This document shows, in pieces, positions 32,310-41,754 of a stretch of DNA of 64,000 nt. The DNA is taken from contig QCAW01000005.1 of the NCBI GenBank assembly GCA_003281795.1, positions 1 to 64,000 on the forward strand, written 5' to 3'. This DNA is from Pelagibacteraceae bacterium AG-345-F21. Its GTDB lineage: Bacteria > Pseudomonadota > Alphaproteobacteria > Pelagibacterales > Pelagibacteraceae. Numbering within the stretch: the stretch's first letter is position 1; every line of letters begins with the position of its first letter. Below the pieces are notes generated by a model. That model was given only the letters and a program-made list of their open reading frames with translations, was not told the DNA's origin and made no database searches. The position numbers and the translations under genes are program-made.

Positions 32310-32928
32310 ATTGCTTACCGCTAATACACCTAACGGTAAGAAAATTTCTATAATGCTTGAAGAAATAAATTTTGAATATAAAATCACTAAAATAAATATT
32401 AACAACGAAGAACAATTTAAACCTGATTTTAAAAAATTAAGTCCTTTTTGCAAAACTCCAGTTATAATTGATCATGAAGCAAAATTAAATCTATTTGAGT
32501 CAGGAGCAATTTTAATTTACCTAGGGGAAAAAAGTGGTAAGTTTTATGACAAAGACCAAAGAACAATTATTAATCAATGGTTGATGGGCCAGATGGCCTA
32601 TGTTGGCCCGATGCTTGGACAGCATCATCAATTTCATCATTACAATCCAGGAAAAAGTAAATTTGGTGAAAATAGGTATTTTAAAATATCTGAAAGAATT
32701 TATAAAGAACTAGATGAAAGACTTTCTCTATCAAATTTTCTTGCGGGAAAAGATTATACTATTGCTGACATAGCTACCTTTCCGTGGATTGCTAGACATG
32801 AATGGCATGATATTGGTTTAAAAAAATTTTCTAATTTAACTAGATGGTATGAAGAAATTTCTAAAAGGGAAGCTGTTAAAAAAGGTTATGATATTTTGAA
32901 AAAAGGGGAACCAGTACCTAAACCTTAA
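32302..32928 (+). CDS. Glutathione S-transferase family protein (YfcG-like)
   Basis: TANTPNGKKISIMLEEINFEYK...LFESGAILIYLGEKSGKF; YTIADIATFPW. Confidence 0.9.
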   Translation: MIELLTANTPNGKKISIMLEEINFEYKITKININNEEQFKPDFKKLSPFCKTPVIIDHEAKLNLFESGAILIYLGEKSGKFYDKDQRTIINQWLMGQMAYVGPMLGQHHQFHHYNPGKSKFGENRYFKISERIYKELDERLSLSNFLAGKDYTIADIATFPWIARHEWHDIGLKKFSNLTRWYEEISKREAVKKGYDILKKGEPVPKP

Positions 32929-33350
32929 TCTTCAATAAAAATTTTTTCGTCTCTTTCATGCTTCTCTTGAGCTTCTATTGAAAGAGTGGCTACGGGTCTG
33001 GCCATAAGTCTTTTCAAACCTATTGGCTCACCTGTCTCTTCACAGAATCCATAAGTTCCACTTTTAAGTCTTTGTAAAGCAGAATTAATTTTGGAAATAA
33101 GTTTTCTACTTCTATTAAGCGCTTTCATTTCAACAGATTTGTCCGTGTAAGAAGAAGCTTGATCAACTATATCTGCTGATGAAACGTTATCATCAGAAGA
33201 GTTTAAGATATTTCCTAAGTTATTTGCTTTTATAATATCTTTTTTCCAATTAATTAATGTTTCAGTAAAATACTTTTTATGCTTAGAGCACATGTATTTT
33301 TCTTTAGAATTAGGCGTGTATTTTTTTTTAATCGTTTTTTTCTTTAGCAT
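32925..33350 (-). CDS. dksA: DksA/TraR-family transcription factor (start MLKKKTIKK at 33350 preferred; ORF extends to 33431)
   Basis: INSALQRLKSGTYGFCEETGEPIGLKRLMARPVATLSIEAQEKHE. Confidence 0.9.
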   Translation of the reverse strand: MLKKKTIKKKYTPNSKEKYMCSKHKKYFTETLINWKKDIIKANNLGNILNSSDDNVSSADIVDQASSYTDKSVEMKALNRSRKLISKINSALQRLKSGTYGFCEETGEPIGLKRLMARPVATLSIEAQEKHERDEKIFIED

Positions 33351-33421
33351 TTTTGAATTTGGGGAGTATATGTTTGAATTTATTCGTGTCAATAGTTTAT
33401 AAATTGTATTAATTTGGACAA

Positions 33422-34795
33422 ATGATTGCAAAAAAAAACATATCTAATATTTTTATCATATTTTTGATTTCACATTTATTAATTTGGACACTAGCTCCAA
33501 CTTTAACAAATAAGAATTTGCCTTTAGATACTATTGAGGCTCTAGCATGGGGAAGTAATTTAGATTGGGGATTTAACAAACACCCTCCTCTTAGTGCATT
33601 AGCTTTAGAAATTTTTTATCAAATTTTTGGTAATCAAGACTGGGTATATTATTTTTTAAGTCAATTATTTGTAATTGCAGCTTTTTTCATCATCTACAAA
33701 TTCTCTGAAGAATTTTTTAATAATAAAAGTTTAGCTTTATTATCTGTTTTTTTATTGGAGGGAATTTACTTTTATAATTTTACTACTCCTGAATTTAATG
33801 TAAATGTTTGCATGCTTCCCTTCTGGGCACTGAGTGTTTTTTACACTTGGAAATGTATAAAGCATGACAAGGCGCAAGACTATATTATTTTAGGCCTATT
33901 TATAGGTTTAGGGATTTTATCTAAATATCTTTTTATATATTTAATAGTAGGTATAAAGTTATTGTTTCTTTATTTAATAAAAAAAAAGAAAAAAATAAAA
34001 ACAATTAATTTTTTTATAGCAGGCCCAATTGCTTTACTAGTTTTATCTCCCCATCTATTTTGGTTAGTTGAAAATAATTACACAACAATTTTTTATGGTT
34101 TACAAAGAACAGGCGGGCCTGGAAGTTTTACAGACCATTTAATATTTCCACTATCTTTCTTAGGGAAACAAATTGGAATATTAATTCCTTTTTTTCTTAT
34201 GAGTTTTTTCTTAATTAAAAAAAATAAAATTAAATTTAATTTAAAAGATGAAAAACTAATTTTTTTAATTTTTACAACTATCGTTCCAATCTTATTAGTT
34301 TTTATTACTTCAATTTTGATGGGCGCAAAAATTAGAACAATGTGGATGACACCATTTTATTTATTTTTTGGTGTTTTTACTATTTATGTTTTTCAAACAA
34401 AAATTGAATTAAACAAATTAAAAAAATTTTTTTCTATTTTCCTTTTTTTTTTCATTATATCTCCGGTCACTTATATTGGAGTATCAGTAGCAAATGATCA
34501 GAAAAGAACCGATTACCCAGGAAAAGAGATAGCTCGTTTAGTCCAAAATAAATGGGATAAAAATTTTATAAATGAAATTAATGTAGTAGTAGGTGACGAA
34601 TGGTATGCAGGAAATCTTTCTTATCATTTATTCTCAAGACCAAAATGGATGCAAAGTTTAGAAAATAAAGTCGAAACTATAAAGCCAGATAAGGGAATTA
34701 TTTATGTTGGAAATCCAAAAATACTTAAAGAGATATGTCCTGGTGTTTTTGGAGCTATTAGACCGGTTGGTTATTGCATGATAGGAATTAAATGA
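33422..34795 (+). CDS. GT39/ArnT-like dolichyl-phosphate-mannose-type glycosyltransferase
   Basis: Multi-TM; DTIEALAWGSNLDWGFNKHPPLSALALEIF motif. Confidence 0.83.
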   Translation: MIAKKNISNIFIIFLISHLLIWTLAPTLTNKNLPLDTIEALAWGSNLDWGFNKHPPLSALALEIFYQIFGNQDWVYYFLSQLFVIAAFFIIYKFSEEFFNNKSLALLSVFLLEGIYFYNFTTPEFNVNVCMLPFWALSVFYTWKCIKHDKAQDYIILGLFIGLGILSKYLFIYLIVGIKLLFLYLIKKKKKIKTINFFIAGPIALLVLSPHLFWLVENNYTTIFYGLQRTGGPGSFTDHLIFPLSFLGKQIGILIPFFLMSFFLIKKNKIKFNLKDEKLIFLIFTTIVPILLVFITSILMGAKIRTMWMTPFYLFFGVFTIYVFQTKIELNKLKKFFSIFLFFFIISPVTYIGVSVANDQKRTDYPGKEIARLVQNKWDKNFINEINVVVGDEWYAGNLSYHLFSRPKWMQSLENKVETIKPDKGIIYVGNPKILKEICPGVFGAIRPVGYCMIGIK

Positions 34796-35664
34796 GGAAA
34801 ATAACTATTTTAATACCTGTATATAATGACTGGGAGTCACTTACTAAATTGCTAAAAGAGATTGATGAAATTGTCAAAGAAACTAAAAATTTAGAGTTTA
34901 GTTGTTTAGTTATAAATGATTGTTCTATAGTCAAAATGCCTAAAATATTAAAACCACCTAGTTTAAAAACTTTAAATATTATTAATATGAAAAAAAACAA
35001 AGGTCACGCAAGGTGTAATGCATTTGGTATTAGGTATATTAATGATCATGATACCTCTGATTATGTAATTTTAATGGACGGTGATGGGGAAGATAGACCA
35101 ATAGAGATTAAAGGTTTAATAAATAAAATTTCCGATTTTCCAGATATTTCCGTTGTTGCAAAAAGAATTAAAAGATCCGAAGGGATTATTTTTCAAGCAA
35201 TGTATCAAATACATAAGTTAATTACATTTTTATTTACAGGAAAAATTATTAATTTTGGTAATTATAGTTGTTTAACTTCTAAAGATCTTTCAATTTTATC
35301 TAATAAAGCTAGTTTGTGGAGCAGCTATTCGGGAACTGTAAAAAAGCATATAAAAAAATTTAATGAAATAGACTCAATTAGAGGTAAGCGATATTTTGGA
35401 CCGTCAAAAATGTCTATATTTAATTTGATAATACATTCATTCTCAATAATAGCAGTTTTTAAATATTCTGTTTTTATAAGATCTAGTGTTTTAATTATAT
35501 TTTTATCTTATTTAAATAATAGTACTGATGTACTTTCTATTTTTTTTCAAATTTTAATAGTAGTCTTTAATTTAATGATTTTTTCAGTTTCCTTTAGAGA
35601 AAACGAGAAAGATTTACTAAATTCCAACAATGATTATCTTGATAAAATAGAAATCACACACTAA
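34792..35664 (+). CDS. Glycosyltransferase family 2
   Basis: ITILIPVYNDWESLTKLL...VINDCS...KGHARCNAFGIRYI...ILMDGDGEDRP. Confidence 0.88.
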   Translation: MRKITILIPVYNDWESLTKLLKEIDEIVKETKNLEFSCLVINDCSIVKMPKILKPPSLKTLNIINMKKNKGHARCNAFGIRYINDHDTSDYVILMDGDGEDRPIEIKGLINKISDFPDISVVAKRIKRSEGIIFQAMYQIHKLITFLFTGKIINFGNYSCLTSKDLSILSNKASLWSSYSGTVKKHIKKFNEIDSIRGKRYFGPSKMSIFNLIIHSFSIIAVFKYSVFIRSSVLIIFLSYLNNSTDVLSIFFQILIVVFNLMIFSVSFRENEKDLLNSNNDYLDKIEITH

Positions 35665-35779
35665 AAAGTTGTATAAACAGACTTAAAGGGAATCAAACAG
35701 GAATCAAAAGGTGAACATTAGGTATATGATTTTTGTCGAAATGTGGACAGTTTAAAATAAATGTATTTAAAGTGTTCAT

Positions 35780-36163
35780 TTGAAATCGAAAGGAAAAAAT
35801 ATGAAAAAATTATCATGCCATTGTGGCGATATAGAAGCTGAAATTAAAATTTCAGAAACAATAGAAAAATTTCTTAGATGCAATTGTTCAATTTGTAAAA
35901 GGAAAGGAGCAATTATGTCCATGGTTAAGAATGAAGATTTTAAAATCATTAAAGGTAAAGACAAATTAAAGCTTTATCAATTCCATTCAAAAGTAGCGAA
36001 ACATTATTTTTGCAGCAACTGTGGGATTTACACTCATCATCACCCAAGAATAAATCCAGCCTTAACTGGATTTAACGTAGGCTGCTTAGAAGATGTTGAT
36101 ATTTTTAAATTAGAAAATATAAAAGTAGCTGATGGAAATAATCATCCTTTAGATAAAAAATAA
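35780..36163 (+). CDS. GFA-domain (glutathione-dependent formaldehyde-activating-like) zinc protein
   Basis: SCHCGDIEAEI, RCNCSICKRKGA, YFCSNCGIYTHHHPR; start may be the internal ATG MKKLSC. Confidence 0.85.
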   Translation: MKSKGKNMKKLSCHCGDIEAEIKISETIEKFLRCNCSICKRKGAIMSMVKNEDFKIIKGKDKLKLYQFHSKVAKHYFCSNCGIYTHHHPRINPALTGFNVGCLEDVDIFKLENIKVADGNNHPLDKK

Positions 36164-37084
36164 ATGAATAAAGTAAAATTCAATTTTTCTAAGACAAAAG
36201 AAAAATATTTAAAATTCTTAAAAACCCAAGAAGGAGTAGGCGAACCATTTAAAGATAAAGCGGGTCAATTTAAAAATTTTTATATTCCTATAAGTGAAAT
36301 AATTTTTAAAAATTTTTTAAAAAGTAATAAAAAAACTCGAATAATCGGATTAGCTGGAGGACAAGGCTCTGGTAAGTCTACTATTTCAAAAGTGCTACAA
36401 ATTATATTGAAAGAAAAATTTAATTTAAAAACAACTATTTTTTCTATCGATGATTTTTATAAAACTTACAAAGAAAGAAAAAAAATGTCAAAAAAAATAA
36501 GCTCTCTTTTTTTAACAAGAGGTGTGCCAGGCACACATGACCATAAGCTATTGCATAAATGCCTTAAAAATTTAAAAAAAAAATCCTTTCAAAAGATACT
36601 GATACCTCAATTTGATAAATCGAATGACGATAGATATAAAAAAAAAAAATGGATAGAGGTAAAAAGTAAACCAGATATAGTAATTTTTGAGGGTTGGTGT
36701 GTAGGTGCAATGCCACAAAAAAAAAAAGATTTAGAAAAACCAATTAATGATTTAGAAAGGTTAGAGGATACAAATATGATATGGAGAAAAACAACAAATC
36801 AAGAAATCAAATATAACTACAAAAAGTTATTTGACTCAATAGATCTTTTAATTTTTTTAAAAATTCCAAGTTTTAAATATGTTTATAAATGGAGGCTTTT
36901 GCAGGAAAAAAAATTAAAAAAAAAATCTAAGGGGAAAAAAATTATGAGCAATACTGAAGTGAAAAAATTTATAATGTATTATGAAAGAATTACAAAAAAC
37001 ATGCTCCAAAAATTAAGCAAAAAATCAAATATTTTGATAAACATTGACACTAAACACAGATTTAAATCAATTAAATTCAACTAA
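36164..37084 (+). CDS. P-loop kinase, D-glycerate 3-kinase-like
   Basis: GLAGGQGSGKSTISK, FSIDDFYKTYKER, TRGVPGTHDHKL, IFEGWCVGA. Confidence 0.82.
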   Translation: MNKVKFNFSKTKEKYLKFLKTQEGVGEPFKDKAGQFKNFYIPISEIIFKNFLKSNKKTRIIGLAGGQGSGKSTISKVLQIILKEKFNLKTTIFSIDDFYKTYKERKKMSKKISSLFLTRGVPGTHDHKLLHKCLKNLKKKSFQKILIPQFDKSNDDRYKKKKWIEVKSKPDIVIFEGWCVGAMPQKKKDLEKPINDLERLEDTNMIWRKTTNQEIKYNYKKLFDSIDLLIFLKIPSFKYVYKWRLLQEKKLKKKSKGKKIMSNTEVKKFIMYYERITKNMLQKLSKKSNILINIDTKHRFKSIKFN

Positions 37085-38380
37085 ATGAAAATTCTATTAT
37101 ATTTTGCACTTTTTTTATTTTATTTTGAATCAGCTTTAGCTGAAACAAATTTAAAGTTTTACATTCAAGCCGCTGTTAAAAATAACCTTAAACTAAATGC
37201 TGAAAGAGAAAATAATAAGTCAATTAAACAAAATGTAAATATTTCAAGAAGTGAATTTTTACCAAGCTTATCTATTTCAGCTGACCAAACTAGTTCTCAA
37301 TCATTTAATAGAACAGATCAGACTGGTTCAAGCTTACCAGATGCAAATAGTGATAACGAAAGTAAATCTATATCTGTTGATCAAAAAATTTTTCAAGGTT
37401 TTAAAGGTTATAATTCATTAAAAAAATCCGAGTTAGAGTCTAAACAAGCAGATTTTAAACTTAAACAAACTGAACAACAAACAATTTTGGATGCCGCATC
37501 AGCATACTTTGACTTGATATTTAAAATAAAAAATGAAAAATTTAATTTAGCAAATATTGATCTTTTTGAAAGGCAAGTAGAATCTGATAACGCACGTGTT
37601 CAAAAAGGAGAAATTACTCTAACAGATTTAGCTCAATCCGAATCATCTTTGGCTGGAGCCAATGCAAATTTAATTAAAGCTAAAACTGAGTTACTTGCTT
37701 CGAAAACAAATTTTGAAAGAGTTACTAGAGAAAAAATTACAAATACAGAAAATTTAAATGAAAGAATTGATATTGAATTGCCGAAAACAATAAAAGAGGC
37801 ATTAGAGATAACAAAACTTAATAATTTAGATTTATTAATAGCAGAATTAGATTATAAAATAGCTGAAAGAGAATTAAACATTGAAAAATCCAAACTTTCT
37901 CCTTCAGCATCAATTAATTACTCAAAATCAGAAAATAATGACTTTAGCTCTTCAATCGATAAAGTTGATGAGGAAAGCGTTAAGGCAACAATTACCTGGC
38001 CAATAATCAAGGGAGGAAAAAATATATCATCTATTAAACGATCTTCTTTAAACAGACAAAAAACTTCCTTATTATTGCAAGATACCAAAACTAAAGTTGT
38101 AGCCGAAACTACAAATGCTTGGTCTGAATTTCAGTCTTCGGAAAGTGTACTAATAGCTACAGAAGCCCAATTAAAAGCTGCAGAAATCGCTAATGAGGGT
38201 ATTACTTTAGAATATGACTCTGGTAATACTAGAACGACACTTGACGTCATTCAATCGAGAAGCTTACTTTTGGATGCCAGAATAGCTTACGCTAAAGCGG
38301 AGAGAGATTTTACAATTTCAAAATTTGCTTTAGCTTTTCAGATTGGATCTTTAACTTTAAATAGCATTAAAACCCTTTAA
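37085..38380 (+). CDS. TolC-family outer membrane efflux protein
   Basis: Signal peptide, [34 protein letters not shown], coiled-coil OEP repeats. Confidence 0.87.
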   Translation: MKILLYFALFLFYFESALAETNLKFYIQAAVKNNLKLNAERENNKSIKQNVNISRSEFLPSLSISADQTSSQSFNRTDQTGSSLPDANSDNESKSISVDQKIFQGFKGYNSLKKSELESKQADFKLKQTEQQTILDAASAYFDLIFKIKNEKFNLANIDLFERQVESDNARVQKGEITLTDLAQSESSLAGANANLIKAKTELLASKTNFERVTREKITNTENLNERIDIELPKTIKEALEITKLNNLDLLIAELDYKIAERELNIEKSKLSPSASINYSKSENNDFSSSIDKVDEESVKATITWPIIKGGKNISSIKRSSLNRQKTSLLLQDTKTKVVAETTNAWSEFQSSESVLIATEAQLKAAEIANEGITLEYDSGNTRTTLDVIQSRSLLLDARIAYAKAERDFTISKFALAFQIGSLTLNSIKTL

Positions 38381-38472
38381 ACCGCTATTTTTCTGGCCTT
38401 TTATTATATCTTGCAAAAAAGAACAAAATGTGTACATTTAGTATATCGATTCGTAACAAAAAAAGGATAAAA

Positions 38473-39576
38473 ATGACAAAAAATACTTTAAAAGTCGTTA
38501 AAACAGACAATAAAAAAGAGCAAGAATTAAAGGAAAAAAACAAGTCTTTAGAAGCTGCTATCAGTCAAATAGACCAAAATTTTGGAAAAGGCTCAGTAAT
38601 GAGACTTGGTCAACAACAAGCTTTAGATGTTGAAGCTATTTCAACAGGATCACTTAGTTTAGATTTAGCTCTAGGAATAGGCGGACTGCCAAAAGGAAGA
38701 ATTATTGAAATATATGGCCCAGAATCTTCTGGAAAAACAACACTTGCCTTGCAAGTTGTTGCTGAAGCTCAAAAAGCTGGCGGAATATGTGCGTTCGTTG
38801 ATGCAGAACATGCAATGGATCCAGTTTATGCAAAAAAACTTGGTGTAAAAACAGAAGAGTTACTAATTTCACAACCAGATACAGGGGAACAAGCTTTAGA
38901 AATAACTGATACGTTGATCAAATCAGGATCTGTTTCTGTTCTAGTCGTTGACTCTGTAGCGGCACTGACGCCAAAAGCGGAATTAGAAGGAGAGATGGGC
39001 GATCATCATGTTGGACTTCAATCTAGACTTATGAGTCAAGCTTTAAGAAAATTAACTGGTTCGGTTTCTAAATCAAACACAATGGTTATATTTATAAATC
39101 AGATTAGAATGAAGATTGGCGTAATGTTTGGAAATCCAGAAACAACATCAGGAGGAAATGCATTAAAATTCTATTCATCTGTAAGAATGGACATAAGAAG
39201 AATAGGTGCAATTAAAGACAAAGATCAAATAATTGGAAACTCCACAAGAGTGAAAGTGATTAAAAACAAAGTAGCTCCACCTTTTAAAGTAGTCGAGTTT
39301 GACTTAATGTATGGAAAAGGAATTAGTAAAGTTGGAGAATTAGTTGATCTTGGTGCAAAAGCAGGCGTCATTGAAAAATCAGGTGCATGGTATGCATATA
39401 AAGGCGAAAAGATTGGACAAGGCAGAGAAAACGCAAAGATCTATCTAGAAAAAAATCCAAAAATAGCGGTTGAAATCGAACAAGTCATTCGGGATCAAGC
39501 TGCAGCTATTTCAAAAGAGTTAGAAGGCAACCCTTCACCGAACGAAAAAATTAGCGAAGAAAAAGAAGATAAGTAA
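38473..39576 (+). CDS. recA: Recombinase A (start MTKNTLK; ORF track begins at 38428)
   Basis: [50 protein letters not shown]. Confidence 0.98.
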   Translation: MTKNTLKVVKTDNKKEQELKEKNKSLEAAISQIDQNFGKGSVMRLGQQQALDVEAISTGSLSLDLALGIGGLPKGRIIEIYGPESSGKTTLALQVVAEAQKAGGICAFVDAEHAMDPVYAKKLGVKTEELLISQPDTGEQALEITDTLIKSGSVSVLVVDSVAALTPKAELEGEMGDHHVGLQSRLMSQALRKLTGSVSKSNTMVIFINQIRMKIGVMFGNPETTSGGNALKFYSSVRMDIRRIGAIKDKDQIIGNSTRVKVIKNKVAPPFKVVEFDLMYGKGISKVGELVDLGAKAGVIEKSGAWYAYKGEKIGQGRENAKIYLEKNPKIAVEIEQVIRDQAAAISKELEGNPSPNEKISEEKEDK

Positions 39577-39598
39577 ATCTTCTGCCATCTTAATATTA

Positions 39599-39623
39599 AA
39601 ACGGGAGAAATTTTCTCCCGTTT
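39599..39623 (+). terminator. Intrinsic terminator-like hairpin after recA
   Basis: AAACGGGAGAAA / TTTCTCCCGTTT inverted repeat; short T run only. Confidence 0.7.
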
Positions 39624-39749
39624 CCCATGAAACAACAACCATCGATTGACTAAATCAACATTTAGTATGTAACACCCCTGGTTGTAAAATAATTAGTGTA
39701 CAAAAGTATCTATATCTAGTTCAATAGGTCTATCGAACAAGGAGGAAAT

Positions 39750-41303
39750 ATGAGCACACAACAAGCGAAAAGCTCGAAAGTGTCTTCAGCTCTAGATACC
39801 TCTCATCTAAAAGTAAAATTTCCATTTAAAGCTAAATATGGCAATTATATAAATGGTAAATTTGTAGAACCTAAATCTGGTAAATATTTTGATAATGTAA
39901 GCCCGATTAATAATGAGAAGATCTGTTCAGTTGCACGATCGAATGAAAAAGACGTAGATGCTGCATTAGACGCAGCACACGCAGCTTTCCTTACATGGGG
40001 AAAGACAGACATCACTACTAGATCAAATATTTTGAACAAAATAGCTGATGTTATTGAAAAAAATCTAAACTTATTGGCAACCGCTGAATGTTTAGACAAT
40101 GGAAAGCCAATTAGAGAGTGTATGGCAGCAGATTTGCCTTTGGTAGTTGATCATTGGAGATATTTTGCTGGAGTAATAAGAGCAGAAGAAGGATCAATTG
40201 CTGAAATAAGTAATAATCAATACTCTTACAACTTTCACGAACCTTTAGGAGTTGTAGGTCAGATTATTCCTTGGAACTTTCCATTATTAATGGCAACATG
40301 GAAATTAGCTCCAGCTCTTGCAGCAGGAAACTGTGTTGTATTAAAACCAGCTGAACAAACACCAGCATCTATTAATGTTTTAATGGAACTAATTGGAGAT
40401 CTATTACCACCAGGTGTAGTAAACATTGTTAGTGGTTTTGGGTTGGAAGCGGGTAAACCTTTAGCGTCTTCTAAAAGAGTAGCAAAAGTGGCATTTACCG
40501 GTGAAACAACTACTGGAAGATTGATTATGCAGTACGCTGCACAAAACATAATTCCAATAACTTTGGAGTTAGGTGGAAAATCTCCAAATATTTTCTTTGA
40601 AGATGTCATGGAAAAAGATGATGACTTCTTTGATAAATGTATTGAAGGTTTTGTTATGTTCAATCTTAACCAAGGTGAAGTTTGCACTTGCCCAAGTAGA
40701 GCTTTAATTCAAGAGTCAATCTATGATAAATTCATGGAACGAGCTATTGCAAGAACTAAAGCTGTAAAACAAGACAATCCTTTAAAAATGGAAACAATGA
40801 TTGGAGCTCAAGTGTCTTTAGAGCAGATGGAAAAGATCAAATCTTATCTTGACCTCGGTAAAAAGGAGGGCGCCAAAGTTCTAGCCGGAGGAAGTGTTGC
40901 TAAACTTAATAGTGGATTGGAAAAAGGAAACTATATCCAACCAACTATTTTTGAAGCTAAAAACAACATGCGTATCTCGCAAGAAGAGATCTTTGGACCT
41001 GTAGTATCTGTGATTAAATTTAAAGATGAAGCAGAGGCATTAAAAATTGCTAATGATACTCTTTATGGTTTAGGAGCAGCAGTATGGACTAGAGATGGTA
41101 ATACAGCTCACAGAATGGGTAGAGGAATACAAGCAGGAATAGTGTGGACAAATTGTTATCACGCTTATCCAGCTCACTCGCCTTTTGGAGGTTATAAACA
41201 GTCTGGCGTGGGTAGAGAAACTCATAAGATGATGCTTAACCATTATAGACAAAATAAGAACCTACATGTTTCTTACGCTGAGAAGAAATTGGGATTCTTT
41301 TAA
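39750..41303 (+). CDS. NAD-dependent aldehyde dehydrogenase (ExaC/AldB-like)
   Basis: [61 protein letters not shown]; strong AAGGAGG SD. Confidence 0.93.
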   Translation: MSTQQAKSSKVSSALDTSHLKVKFPFKAKYGNYINGKFVEPKSGKYFDNVSPINNEKICSVARSNEKDVDAALDAAHAAFLTWGKTDITTRSNILNKIADVIEKNLNLLATAECLDNGKPIRECMAADLPLVVDHWRYFAGVIRAEEGSIAEISNNQYSYNFHEPLGVVGQIIPWNFPLLMATWKLAPALAAGNCVVLKPAEQTPASINVLMELIGDLLPPGVVNIVSGFGLEAGKPLASSKRVAKVAFTGETTTGRLIMQYAAQNIIPITLELGGKSPNIFFEDVMEKDDDFFDKCIEGFVMFNLNQGEVCTCPSRALIQESIYDKFMERAIARTKAVKQDNPLKMETMIGAQVSLEQMEKIKSYLDLGKKEGAKVLAGGSVAKLNSGLEKGNYIQPTIFEAKNNMRISQEEIFGPVVSVIKFKDEAEALKIANDTLYGLGAAVWTRDGNTAHRMGRGIQAGIVWTNCYHAYPAHSPFGGYKQSGVGRETHKMMLNHYRQNKNLHVSYAEKKLGFF

Positions 41304-41318
41304 CCAATAATATATACT

Positions 41319-41343
41319 GGCCCATGATTCTAAATCATGGGCC
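41319..41343 (+). promoter_or_regulatory. 11-bp perfect stem-loop between aldehyde dehydrogenase and DUF779 gene
   Basis: GGCCCATGATT-CTA-AATCATGGGCC. Confidence 0.7.
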
Positions 41344-41354
41344 GTACAATAAAA

Positions 41355-41711
41355 ATGAAAGTATCTGCAACTCACTCAGCTTTAAGCTTGCTATCTAAAC
41401 TTCAGAAAAAATATGGAGAGAAACTTATGTTCCATCAATCTGGAGGTTGTTGTGATGGTAGTGCTCCAATGTGCTTTCAAGAAGGTGAGTTTCCTTTAGG
41501 AGATAATGATATCAAACTAGGTGAAATAGGGGGTGTTCCTTTTTATATGAATGGAGATCAATATGAAAAATGGAAACATACAGACCTTACTATAGACGCT
41601 GTAAAAGGAATAGGTGGGATGTTTTCATTAGATAATGGAACTGGAGAAAGATTTTTAACAAAATCAGAAATTTGCTTGGTAGTAGATAACGAAGAGCAAA
41701 AAACTGGCTAA
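41355..41711 (+). CDS. DUF779 protein (start MKVSATHSAL preferred; ORF track starts at 41337)
   Basis: LMFHQSGGCCDGSAPMCFQEGEF motif; known neighbour of acetaldehyde dehydrogenases. Confidence 0.88.
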   Translation: MKVSATHSALSLLSKLQKKYGEKLMFHQSGGCCDGSAPMCFQEGEFPLGDNDIKLGEIGGVPFYMNGDQYEKWKHTDLTIDAVKGIGGMFSLDNGTGERFLTKSEICLVVDNEEQKTG

Positions 41712-41754
41712 TCTCTTTATAGACAACCCTATAAATATCTGTATTTAATATTGT

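Noticed and set aside
32586-32609. GGGCCA...TGGCCC inverted repeat
   Set aside because: Short, inside the GST coding region and explained by codons.
33407-33490. 14-bp direct repeat TATTAATTTGGACA about 70 bp apart near the dksA/GT39 boundary
   Set aside because: Only two copies in AT-rich sequence, one inside coding; no mobile-element context.
40259-40687. 142-aa antisense ORF in the aldehyde dehydrogenase gene
   Set aside because: Long antisense ORFs arise from codon bias in a conserved gene; the protein has no recognisable family features.
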